A stretch of DNA of 64,000 nucleotides from JAWKWH01 sp965204295 (GTDB taxonomy: Bacteria > Pseudomonadota > Alphaproteobacteria > Rhizobiales > Rhizobiaceae). The stretch covers positions 2,418,001 through 2,482,000 of the forward strand of contig OZ241973.1 in the NCBI GenBank assembly GCA_965204295.1, read 5' to 3'. Below, piece by piece: positions 26,865-35,340 of this stretch. The position numbers were made by a program, and so were the translations under genes. The stretch's first letter is position 1. Each line of letters begins with the position of its first letter. The notes under the pieces were generated by a model. The model did no database searches. It was not told where the DNA came from and was given only the letters and a program-made list of their open reading frames with translations.

Positions 26865-27300
26865 GTCGAGGTGGCGACCGCACCGGCCGATGGCTACACC
26901 ATAGGTTCTTTCGTGATTGGCGTTCCGGTTGTCGGTCACAAAATCGGCATTCCGGAACTGGCGCCCGAGCAGTTCGACCCGCTCGGCATATTCCTGGCCT
27001 ATCCGTTTGTTCTCGCCGCCGCCAAAGACGCGCCTTTCGACTCGCTTCAGGAGATGGCCGAGTATGGCAAATCGAATGAGTTGGTTCTTGGTCATTTCGG
27101 CGCACCCTTGATTCCAACTCGCGTGTCGCTCGCCTATGCCAGGATCGCCGGATTCGAGTGGGGGTCGAACGCCGCTTTCGATATGCTCGATTGCAACTCC
27201 CTGGCGTCGGGCGACGAGGATGTGATCAACACGACGTTACAGCTTGTGCTCCCGTGTATCGACGATGTGAAGATACTGGCCTCACACGCCAACCATGGCG
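26865..27300 (+). pseudogene. TctC/Bug-type tripartite tricarboxylate transporter receptor, internal fragment
   Basis: The plus strand reads APADGYTIGSFVIG...VGHKIGIPE, FDPLGIFLAYPFVLAAAKDA, PFDSLQEMAEYGK and DEDVINTTLQLVL. These are typical of the middle of Bug receptors (PDGYT, lv..spF.la...aPf.s..elia.ak). The signal peptide and C-terminus are missing. It is divergent from the IclR fragment, the usual layout for such transporters, so both are remains of one catabolic locus. Confidence 0.65.
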
Positions 27301-27483
27301 GCTCAACGCGCCACGTTCCCTGTCCAACCGGCGCCGGATTGTCCTGCTCCGCGCGGAAGGCCAGGCAAAACGGTCACCGCGCGGCTTCCTTTACCGACCG
27401 GCACGGGATATGATATCGCCCGCCTGCGTTTTTGGCCGGACCCTTGAGGGCTTTAATGGAAAGCCGCGATGAGGATGTGATAG

Positions 27484-27687
27484 ATGAATATTATGAAGCT
27501 TATTGTATTTTTTACAATTATTTGGTTTTTATCGGGAGCTTTTTTTGGTATTGCGATTAGTTTTATTATTTTATTTTTATGTATAATTGTGTGTATTTTA
27601 GGTGAAATAGAAGATAATAAAAATTATAATAAAAATAAGGAAAAATGGAAACAAAAATTTGAAAAAATTTCAATATTTTCAATTTAA
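27484..27687 (+). CDS. Small membrane segment ORF, probably the N-terminus of the Mrr-type nuclease
   Basis: This 67-residue AT-rich frame has two strongly hydrophobic segments (LIVFFTIIWFLSGAFFG and ISFIILFLCIIVCIL), then a charged linker EKWKQKFEK. It overlaps the following nuclease frame by 29 bases, and that frame has only a TTG start. Removing one A from the run of six A at 27662-27667 would join the two into one protein of about 330 residues with a membrane anchor. Alternatively it is a separate membrane partner. Confidence 0.55.
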   Translation: MNIMKLIVFFTIIWFLSGAFFGIAISFIILFLCIIVCILGEIEDNKNYNKNKEKWKQKFEKISIFSI

Positions 27688-28459
27688 TTGTAAAACATAT
27701 GAAGAATATATTGAATACAATTTTGATTTACGTAAACTTATTGAGGAATCCGAAAAATGGGCAGATGATGATAATTTTTCCATTATTTTCTCTGATCGTA
27801 AGTCTTTCCTTTCATCAACAGATGATGAGGCGCGAGTTAAATTTGCTGAAGCGCGAGTTAAATTTGCTGAAGCGCGAGTTAAATTTGCTGTGAAAAAACA
27901 CCTTTCTGCATTGAGAAGAAATCTCGATAAGGCGATCAAGAAAAACGACTACGGAGCGGTTGAATTTGACGGAACCAACAAGGAAATAATCCGTTTTCTG
28001 GTAAGCATGGGGTTTGATTCAGTCGATGTGAAGAGCGGAGAGTATATTTCCGTTGTCAAGGAAGCGGTTGCCGAATGTGAAGCGCAGCTTGAAAAATCTG
28101 AATTCGATCCGCTTGATTTGCCCGATGACGGTTTTGAATTTGAATTCTGGGTGGCCGATAACCTCAAGAAATTCGGTTGGGACGCCAAGGCGACCGCCGG
28201 CGCCGGAGATCAGGGCGTGGACGTTATTGCGGTAAAGAACGATATCAAGGTAGGCATTCAGTGCAAGCTGTACAGCGGCAGCGTCGGCAACAAGGCGGTG
28301 CAGGAGATTATTGCCGCCAGGGATTATTTCGACCTGGATTTTGCCGCGGTGCTCACCAATGCCGACTATACAAAATCGGCGAAAGAGTTGGCGCTTAAAT
28401 CGAAAGTGAAACTCCTGACTCAATATGACATACCGGATTTTGACGATTTGTTTTTGTAA
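27659..28459 (+). CDS. Mrr-like restriction endonuclease domain protein
   Basis: This frame of about 266 residues ends in an Mrr-type PD-(D/E)xK nuclease: FEFEFWVADNLKKFGWDAKA, TAGAGDQGVDVIA (catalytic Asp) and VGIQCKLYSG (Q-x-K), near residues 165-210. Mrr enzymes cut foreign or modified DNA. The N-terminal third is helical and carries three tandem ARVKFAE repeats. The only available start is TTG, supporting fusion with the membrane ORF upstream. The 5' part is very AT-rich while the nuclease part is near 50 percent GC, a sign of recent transfer. Confidence 0.75.
   Translation: MKKFQYFQFNCKTYEEYIEYNFDLRKLIEESEKWADDDNFSIIFSDRKSFLSSTDDEARVKFAEARVKFAEARVKFAVKKHLSALRRNLDKAIKKNDYGAVEFDGTNKEIIRFLVSMGFDSVDVKSGEYISVVKEAVAECEAQLEKSEFDPLDLPDDGFEFEFWVADNLKKFGWDAKATAGAGDQGVDVIAVKNDIKVGIQCKLYSGSVGNKAVQEIIAARDYFDLDFAAVLTNADYTKSAKELALKSKVKLLTQYDIPDFDDLFL
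27829..27891 (+). repeat. Three tandem 21-bp repeats in the nuclease gene
   Basis: The unit GCGCGAGTTAAATTTGCTGA(A) occurs three times, encoding ARVKFAE three times (the last with V). The unit length is a multiple of three, so copy-number change would lengthen or shorten a helical linker without breaking the frame. Confidence 0.95.
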
Positions 28460-28526
28460 GGCGAAGAGCGCCTCCCCGGAGTTTGGATACTGACCTGAGC
28501 CGCGATTTGTTGTCCGCCGGTCTTCG

Positions 28527-28640
28527 ACGGAAATCGCGGAGGTCGAAACGCCAACGGCATTTCGCCGGGTTCAAGGCGAAAATTGCCATGGAGGCATTGA
28601 ACGGCGGGGAGACGGTATCGGAACCGGCATTGGAGGTTCT
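28527..28640 (+). pseudogene. IS3-type transposase OrfA, N-terminal scrap
   Basis: It reads KRQRHFAGFKAKIAMEALNG followed by GETVSE, the conserved start of IS3-family OrfA (KR.r.s.eFKakvAlEAl.ge.tv.el). It ends after about 35 codons, where the UPF0261-derived duplication begins. Confidence 0.6.
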
Positions 28641-28651
28641 CCGCGCCTGTG

Positions 28652-28806
28652 CGCTCGGCGTGCCGAAATATGTGGTATCGACCGTTTCTTTTTTGCCCCT
28701 GATTCCGGCTGACCGGCTGTCTCCGGATATCCAGACGATCCTTTGGGCCGGTGGTCTTTACGGATTGAATTCGGTCTGTAAATCCTCGCTGAGCCAGGCC
28801 GCGGGC
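28652..28806 (+). repeat. 155-bp partial duplication of the UPF0261 gene
   Basis: This matches 29401-29555 inside the intact UPF0261 gene with only about two or three differences. It encodes LGVPKYVVSTVSF...NSVCKSSLSQAAG. The short fragment has no function on its own and marks a recent segmental event. Confidence 0.9.
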
Positions 28807-28807
28807 C

Positions 28808-28924
28808 CGGACGCTGGCGAAAGAAACCGGAGCGGGTGTCTACTGGCTCGACGCGGAGCAGTCCACCGCACGGATCAAGGCCGATGAAAAGGCTCTCGGA
28901 CAGCTTGGGGCGCTTCTGGAATAA
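28808..28924 (+). pseudogene. Unassigned C-terminal fragment
   Basis: One frame reads TLAKETGAGVYWLDAEQSTA, then RIKADEKALGQLGALLE and stops. It looks like the end of a periplasmic receptor or similar soluble protein, possibly the missing end of the TctC-type gene at 26865, but I cannot name it with confidence. Confidence 0.3.
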
Positions 28925-29045
28925 ACTTCCGTTCATCCGGGCCGGACGTTATCACGGCCCGGCCCGCTGTTATCTTCTCGGCCCTTCACAGGCCTCCGCC
29001 ATTAAACAATCGGATTGACCGATCGCCGGTCGGAGGAGTTGCCAC

Positions 29046-30287
29046 ATGCCTGACAAAACCATCCTTGTCGTTGGAACCCACGACACCAAGGACGATGAAC
29101 TTGCCTATATGGCCGAGCGCATTCTGGAGCAGGGCGGCGCCGTTGTAACGATGGATGTGAGTGTGCTGGGCGACCCGGCCAGGCCATGCGATATCACCAA
29201 GCACGATGTGGCGGAGGCGGCAGGAAGCACGATCCGGGCGGCTATCGACGGCGGCGATGAAAATCACGCCATGCAGATCATGGCCCGAGGTGCTTCCGCG
29301 AAGGTATATGAGTTATTCAGCGCCGGGCGATGTGACGGCGTCGTCGCTCTGGGTGGGACGATGGGTACGGACCTGGCGTTGGATGTCTGTCAGGCGCTGC
29401 CGCTCGGCGTGCCGAAATATGTGGTATCGACCGTTTCTTTTTCGCCCCTGATTCCGGCTGACCGGCTGTCTCCGGATATCCAGATGATCCTTTGGGCCGG
29501 TGGTCTTTACGGATTGAATTCGGTCTGTAAATCCTCGCTGAGCCAGGCCGCGGGCGCGGTCCTGGGAGCGGCCCGGGCGGTGGAAAAACCCAAAACGGAT
29601 CGGCCGGTGGTGGGGATGACTTCACTCGGGTCATCGTGTCTGAGTTACATGAAGCTGTTAAAGCCCGCTCTCGAAGAACGTGGCTTTGAAGTCGCCATCT
29701 TCCATGCCACGGGAATGGGAGGAATGGCATTCGAAAAGATTGCCGGACAAGGCGGCTTTGCCTGTGTCATGGACTTCGCTCTGCCTGAATTGGGAAATCT
29801 GCTCGCCGGTTCGGTCATAAATGCGGGCGAAGACCGATTGTTGAATGCGGGCAGGGCGGGAATCCCGCAGCTTGTTGCGCCCGGATGCCTTGACTTGATC
29901 GACTTCGCCGGCTGGCAGGAGATACCGGCGCAATACGCCGGCCGGCCCTTTCACGCCCACAACCGATTGATCAAATCATCCGCCCTGAACAATGAAGAGC
30001 GCCGCGAAACTGCTCGTGAAATGGGAAAACGTCTGGCCCGGTCGACAGCGCCTGTTCATATCGTGCTGACCGTCCGGGGAATCGAGGAATGGGACAAACC
30101 CGGCGAATCTGCCCATGATCCCGAAGGCCTGGATGCCTTTCTCGACGAAATGCGCGTCGCCATTCAGCCTCCCGTCGAACTCACCGAGATTGACGCCCAT
30201 ATCAACGATCAGGTCTTTGCCGACAAGGTGCTGGAGATCTTTGACGGATGGGTCGCGGAAGGCGTTGTGAAAAGCACGGTGATATGA
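29046..30287 (+). CDS. UPF0261 / Tm-1-like ATP-binding domain protein
   Basis: This intact 413-residue protein starts MPDKTILVVGTHDTKDDELA. It has the family blocks GVVALGGTMGTDLALDVCQA, GVPKYVVSTVSFSPLIPAD and VVGMTSLGSSCLSYM. Plant Tm-1 relatives bind viral helicase; bacterial members sit in small-molecule catabolic operons and their reaction is not established. The start has a GGAGG-like site upstream. Its stop overlaps the next start (ATGA), so it was co-transcribed with the broken flavin oxidoreductase gene. It is the only clearly intact gene of the recR-ybaB insert apart from the nuclease. Confidence 0.88.
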   Translation: MPDKTILVVGTHDTKDDELAYMAERILEQGGAVVTMDVSVLGDPARPCDITKHDVAEAAGSTIRAAIDGGDENHAMQIMARGASAKVYELFSAGRCDGVVALGGTMGTDLALDVCQALPLGVPKYVVSTVSFSPLIPADRLSPDIQMILWAGGLYGLNSVCKSSLSQAAGAVLGAARAVEKPKTDRPVVGMTSLGSSCLSYMKLLKPALEERGFEVAIFHATGMGGMAFEKIAGQGGFACVMDFALPELGNLLAGSVINAGEDRLLNAGRAGIPQLVAPGCLDLIDFAGWQEIPAQYAGRPFHAHNRLIKSSALNNEERRETAREMGKRLARSTAPVHIVLTVRGIEEWDKPGESAHDPEGLDAFLDEMRVAIQPPVELTEIDAHINDQVFADKVLEIFDGWVAEGVVKSTVI

Positions 30288-32294
30288 TCGGTGGCCATTA
30301 CGGGATTCTGTTCGAGCCCGTCAAAATCGGACCGGTGAAAGCGCCAAACCGCTTTTATGCGGTTCCCCATGCGACAGGACATGGTTGGAACCAGCCAAAC
30401 GGCGCCATCGCCTTGCGCGCCATGAAGGCGGAGGGTGGATGGGGTACGGTCGCGATGCAGATATCGGAGATCGCGCCGGATTCCGATATGGCCAATCACC
30501 CGATGGAGCGCATTTGGGACGAAAATGATACTCCCCGCCATGCCGCCCAGGTCGACGCCATCAAGGCGCACGGCAGCCTCGCTGCAATTGAGCTTGGACA
30601 TTGCGGCATGCGCGCTCGCAATTTCACGACGGGATCGCCCGTAATCGGTCCGAGCGATCTGCTGGCTTTGCGACCCGAGGCGCCGTTGCAGGCGCGCGCA
30701 ATGGACCTTGACGACATCAAGGCGTTTCGCGCGTCGCACAAGGCGGCCGCCTTACGCGCCAAACAGGCGGGATACGACATCATCTATGTCTACGCCGCCC
30801 ATGATCTTTCCATTCTCAGCCACTCCCTGTCTCTCCGCACCAATCAACGCAACGACGAGTATGGCGGCACGTTCGAAAATCGCGTCCGTCTGCTGCGCGA
30901 AGTGTTGGAGGATACGCTTGAGGTCACGGCGGGCGAGCGCGCCGTCGCCCTGCGGTTCAGTGTGGCCGAACCGGGCAGACCCGGCGGCCTTTCGCATGAT
31001 GGAGAAGGCCGGGATGTGGTGGAAGCGCCGGCGGAAACGCCCGACCTGTGGGATGTCAACCTTTCCGGATGGTCCAATGACAGCGCAACGGCGCGCTTCG
31101 CCGATGAAGGCTTCCAATTGCCCTATACGGACTTCGTCAAGTCGCTCACGACAAAGCCGGTGGTTGGCGTGAGCCCCGCTTCACGTCACCCGACATGATG
31201 GTCTCGCTGGTCAAAAAGGGCCGATTGGATTTGATCGGCGCGGCGCAGCCCTCCATCGCCGGTCCGTTTCTGCCGGACAAGATAACGCATTGAGGATATT
31301 CGCGAATGCGTGGGCTGCAACATCTGAGTAAGTATGGACAGCTACGGTCTGCCGATCAGATGCACTCAGAATCCGACAATATCGGAAGAATGGCGCAGCG
31401 GCTGGCATCCGGAAGCACCCACATTGTCGCGAGGGAGGAAATCGCACCTGATCGTCGGCGCCGGACCGGCCGGGCTGGAATGCGCCGTGACCCTGTTGCG
31501 CGGCGGACGAAGCAGGCGGGCGGGCGACGCGCGAGACGAGATTGCCCGGATTGGCAAACTGGACGCGTGTGCGCGACCACCGCGTTTATCAACTGTCGCA
31601 AAGCGTGGACGCCGCTCTGTTTCTGTCCAGCCCGCTGTCGGCAGACGATATCGCCGAGTTCGGCGCCGATACGATCACGATGGCTACCGGGTCCAGGTGG
31701 CGAAGCGACGGTGTCGGTTCGACCAACTTCGAGCCGCTCGACCTCGGAAACATTCGCGTCTTGTCTCCAGACGACATCATGGACGGGGCGGCCGCAAAGC
31801 TCCCGAAGACGGAGTTTGTCGTCTATGATGATGATCATTTCTACACGGCCGGCACGGTCGCGGAATCTCTGATTGCTTCGGGACATTCGGTCATATTCGC
31901 CTGCCCCTTGCCCTCGATTGCGGCCTGGACCGAATATACTCTGGATCAATGCCGCATCGTTGAACGCCTGATTGGCCTTGGAGCGGACATCCGTCCCAAT
32001 TTGAAGCTTGAGGCGGGCTGCAAGTTTCGCAACACGCTTACCGGCGAATATGTGGAACTCAACTTCTCCGGCATGGCGTTCGTCGGTGCGCGCGCTCCGG
32101 GAAACGATCTCTGCGACACCCTCAAATCCGTTCAGGGAATTGGCGAGATTTCCAAGGCAGGCGACTGCGTTGCACCGGGTATTATTCAGGCGGCGGTTCT
32201 TTCAGGTCACTCCACTGCCCGTCGTATCCTGAAATGTGGTGAACCGTCCGGGATCATCAGGCGCGACCGTGTCGAAATCGATTTTCCGGCGTAA
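30284..32294 (+). pseudogene. NADH:flavin oxidoreductase of the trimethylamine-dehydrogenase type, broken
   Basis: The first part reads MIGGHYGILFEPVKIGPVKA and DEYGGTFENRVRLLREVLED (old-yellow-enzyme FMN domain). After a frameshift near 31170 it continues RFTSPDMMVSLVKKGRLDLI. A deletion follows, then IEDIRECVGCNI ending in TGA where the iron-sulfur cysteine should be. The part VGAGPAGLECAVTLL (dinucleotide binding) is in frame, then another shift near 31540 gives LANWTRVRDHRVYQLSQSVD to the end. Total span fits the 670-690 residues of the family. At least three frameshifts and one stop mean it is dead. Confidence 0.85.
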
Positions 32295-32424
32295 GAAACC
32301 GAAAACCGCCTGCCACGAATGAAACATTCGCGAATGATGAAATTCGCCGCTTCATCCGCGGAACGGGCCGCCCGCCGGCAGTTCGACGATGGGATTTCCC
32401 GACCGGCGATCACGTCCGCTTCGG

Positions 32425-32748
32425 TCAAAAGGGAAATTTCATTCCGGGCGGGATGGGCAATCCGGCGGTCAGTTTCTTTGTCTTTTCCTGCGTGGCCGCT
32501 TCGGTCTTTGCTCTGGCCTCGTTGTGCGCGGCCAGAATAAGGTCCTCAAGGATTTCGACATCGTCTTCTTTGAACAAGGACGGATCGATCTTCAGCGATT
32601 TCATTTCACCCTTGCCGGAGAGCGTGACCACAACCAGACCGCCGCCGGCGGCGCCGTTTGCCTCCAGTTCGGCGACCTCGTCCTGCATCGCCTGCATTTT
32701 TTCCTGCATTTCTCTGGCCTTGCCCATCAGGTCCATCAGATCTTTCAT
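32425..32748 (-). CDS. ybaB: YbaB/EbfC nucleoid-associated protein
   Basis: This small DNA-binding protein of about 107 residues starts MKDLMDLMGKAREMQEKMQA and has the central GGGLVVVTLSGKGEMKSLKI. ATG 32748 is chosen over the adjoining GTG because GGAG lies six bases upstream. It is 17 bases past dnaX, the universal dnaX-ybaB arrangement. The third member of the unit, recR, is displaced to 25299-25904. Confidence 0.95.
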   Translation of the reverse strand: MKDLMDLMGKAREMQEKMQAMQDEVAELEANGAAGGGLVVVTLSGKGEMKSLKIDPSLFKEDDVEILEDLILAAHNEARAKTEAATQEKTKKLTAGLPIPPGMKFPF

Positions 32749-32765
32749 CACGGTCTCCGTGTCGG

Positions 32766-34592
32766 TCAGAATTCGAGCTCGTCGCCATCGTCCAGCGGTG
32801 CGGCGACGTCCGCATTGGCGGCATCATCGCCCACATTCATCCGGACATCGATAACGCGCGCGCCCGGAAACGCCGACAGGACAGCGGCGACGGTCGGGTC
32901 CGCCCTGGCGTCGACGAGCCGGTCATTGCGTTCGCGCGCTTCTTCCTCGCCAAGGGTCGACGCACCCGCCTCGCGGCTGACCGATACCATCCACCTGGCG
33001 CCGGTCCAATCGCCGAGGCGCTTTGATATCTCGCTGGGCAGAGTCTTTGGCGCGCCTTCAACCAGCGAAATATCCAAACGACCGGTTTCGATTCCCACAA
33101 GCCTGACGAATTGTTTCAATTGCACCTTGAACTGGATATCGCGATTCTTGTCCGCCAATGCGGCGATATCGGCCAATGAGGTGATGGGAGCGGTCTCGCC
33201 GGCCGGCTGTGGCGCAATCCGCTCCATCTCCGCCCTGACCGGTTCGGCTCCGCCCTCGACCAGCCGCATCGTTTGCGCGCCGCCGGCGCTTGTCTCCGAC
33301 ACGACCGTCTGCGCCACGGCGCCGGCCGATCCCCCGTTTCCGGAGGTCTGGACAGCCGGGTTCGCGCCCTGCGCCGGGGCGTCGGGCTTTTCGGGCGCGC
33401 CTTCCTCAAGCGTTTTGAGCGCCTCATCGAGCGTCGGCAGGTCGGCGGCGTGCGCGACCCTGATCAGGACCATCTCGCCGGCGCTCATCGGCTGACCAGC
33501 GCGCTGGACTTCCTCGATACCTTTCAGCAGCATCTGCCATGTCCGCGACAAAACCCGAACGGGGATTTTCGCGGCAAATTCCGCACCGCGGGTTTTCTCG
33601 TCTTGCGTAAGCGATGCGTCGGCGACGGAGCCGGGGACAAAGCGCAGGCGCGTTACCAGATGATTGAATTCCGCCAGATCCGACAGGACGACGCCCGGAT
33701 CGGCGCCGATGTCGTACTGGGCGCGAAATTCCGTCAGCGCCGCGGCGACCTCGCCCGCCATCAGTTTCTCGAACAGGTCGATGATCCTGGCCCGATCGGC
33801 CAGGCCGAGCATGGCTCGCACGGCTTCGGCATCGACCTTGCCGTCGCCGTGGGCTATCGCCTGATCGAGAATCGACAACGAATCGCGAACCGACCCTTCC
33901 GCGGCGCGCGCAATCATCGCCAACGCGCCCTTGTCAACCGTCACATTTTCCAGTTCGGCGATCTTCGTCAGGTGTTCGGTCAGCACACCGGCATCGACGC
34001 GGCGAAGGTCGAACCGCTGGCAGCGCGACAGGACCGTGATCGGCACTTTTCGGATTTCGGTGGTTGCGAGGATGAACTTTACGTGCGGCGGCGGTTCTTC
34101 CAGCGTCTTCAAAAGACCGTTGAATGCCTGCGTGGTCAACATATGCACTTCGTCGATGATGTAGACCTTGTAGCGGGCCGACACCGGCGCATAACGGACC
34201 TGATCGATGATGTCGCGAATTGCGTCGATTCCGGTATGCGAGGCGGCGTCCATCTCAAGCACATCGACATGGCGGCCTTCCATGATCGCGTCGCAATGCT
34301 CTCCCGACTCGCGCGGTTCGACGGTTGGCTTGTCGGCATCGCCGGTTTTATAGTTGAGGGCGCGGGCCAGAATTCGCGCGGTGGTCGTCTTGCCGACGCC
34401 GCGAACGCCGGTCAGCATCCAGGCCTGCGCAATGCGGCCTGCCCCGAAGGCATTGGTCAGCGTCCTGACCATCGGTTCCTGACCGATCAGATCGGAAAAG
34501 TCGCGGGGACGGTATTTGCGCGCCAAAACCCGGTAGGGGCCGGTATCGGAGTTGTCGCCCGTTTCAGTCATGCCGGATTGGCCCGCTTTCAT
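32766..34592 (-). CDS. dnaX: DNA polymerase III subunit gamma/tau
   Basis: This 608-residue clamp-loader ATPase has Walker A GVRGVGKTT near residue 63, the DEVHMLT Walker B, the TEIRKVPITVLSRCQRFDLR sensor region and a tau-like C-terminal domain ending DDGDELEF. Usual alphaproteobacterial start is RVLARKYRP after a short extension. The cysteines of the zinc module are partly replaced (CDAIMEGRHVDVLEMDAASH kept). It is transcribed from beside the SRP RNA gene. Confidence 0.97.
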   Translation of the reverse strand: MKAGQSGMTETGDNSDTGPYRVLARKYRPRDFSDLIGQEPMVRTLTNAFGAGRIAQAWMLTGVRGVGKTTTARILARALNYKTGDADKPTVEPRESGEHCDAIMEGRHVDVLEMDAASHTGIDAIRDIIDQVRYAPVSARYKVYIIDEVHMLTTQAFNGLLKTLEEPPPHVKFILATTEIRKVPITVLSRCQRFDLRRVDAGVLTEHLTKIAELENVTVDKGALAMIARAAEGSVRDSLSILDQAIAHGDGKVDAEAVRAMLGLADRARIIDLFEKLMAGEVAAALTEFRAQYDIGADPGVVLSDLAEFNHLVTRLRFVPGSVADASLTQDEKTRGAEFAAKIPVRVLSRTWQMLLKGIEEVQRAGQPMSAGEMVLIRVAHAADLPTLDEALKTLEEGAPEKPDAPAQGANPAVQTSGNGGSAGAVAQTVVSETSAGGAQTMRLVEGGAEPVRAEMERIAPQPAGETAPITSLADIAALADKNRDIQFKVQLKQFVRLVGIETGRLDISLVEGAPKTLPSEISKRLGDWTGARWMVSVSREAGASTLGEEEARERNDRLVDARADPTVAAVLSAFPGARVIDVRMNVGDDAANADVAAPLDDGDELEF

Positions 34593-34663
34593 CTCGAAAA
34601 CGCAATTTCACCCGCGCCGCGCTCTGTGGTCAATGCCAAATGACGATTAAACCGGGCAAAGGC

Positions 34664-34761
34664 GGGAGGCCGGCGCGGTGACCCGCACACAAATCTCGTT
34701 AGGGCTGCTTCCTTCCGGACCTGACCCGGTTGGCGAGCGGCGCGTCCACCACCAGCCTCCC
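34664..34761 (-). ncRNA. ffs: Signal recognition particle RNA (4.5S, small bacterial type)
   Basis: On the minus strand it contains the invariant domain IV core GTCCGGAAGGAAGCAGCC (34705-34725). Complementary ends GGGAGGC and GCCTCCC form the closing stem, giving about 98 nt. It lies just upstream of dnaX in the same orientation, the common alphaproteobacterial position. Confidence 0.93.
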
Positions 34762-34887
34762 GTCCTCCATATCGGGAAATTCATGTCGAATTGCAAGCGC
34801 CCGGGCGAAATCCGGTAATGCGATCGGCGCGGCTTGCCGTGCGGGGCAGGTCGGAATAGCCTGCCCGCCAAATTCGGAATCGAAGAA

Positions 34888-35340
34888 ATGTCCGACCCCG
34901 AGGGAACCGATTTCCTGCTCGACCGCAGGCTTGCCTGGGACAGCGAGCATGTGTTGTGGCTGGAACTGTGCGAATTGCGCCTGTTGAATGACAGCCGCTG
35001 GCCGTGGCTGATTCTCGTTCCGCAACGCGCCGGAATGGTGGAAATCCACGAACTCGATCTCTACGACCAGAGCATGCTCGCGGTGGAAACGGGTCTCGCG
35101 GCGTCGGTGCTCAAAGCCATGACCGGTTGCGACAGGATCAACAGCGGGGCGCTTGGCAATGTCGTCTCTCAATTGCACATCCATGTCGTCGCCAGGAATG
35201 AGGGCGATGACAACTGGCCGGGACCGGTATGGAATCATGGCGCCGGGACGCCCTACGGTGCGGCCGCGCTGGCGCACATGATCGAGACGCTCAGGCTGGC
35301 GTTCGATGAAGCGACAAGCCGGACGAGCGACAACGAATGA
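34888..35340 (+). CDS. HIT-family protein
   Basis: This 150-residue protein has the histidine-triad motif QLHIHVVAR near residue 95-103 and the preceding GNVVSQ. HIT proteins hydrolyse or transfer nucleoside monophosphates. ATG 34888 (MSDPEGTDFLLD) follows GAAGA. The third triad histidine position reads A (HIHVVA), as in several alphaproteobacterial relatives. Its stop overlaps the nudC start (ATGA), linking two nucleotide-cleaning enzymes. Confidence 0.88.
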   Translation: MSDPEGTDFLLDRRLAWDSEHVLWLELCELRLLNDSRWPWLILVPQRAGMVEIHELDLYDQSMLAVETGLAASVLKAMTGCDRINSGALGNVVSQLHIHVVARNEGDDNWPGPVWNHGAGTPYGAAALAHMIETLRLAFDEATSRTSDNE

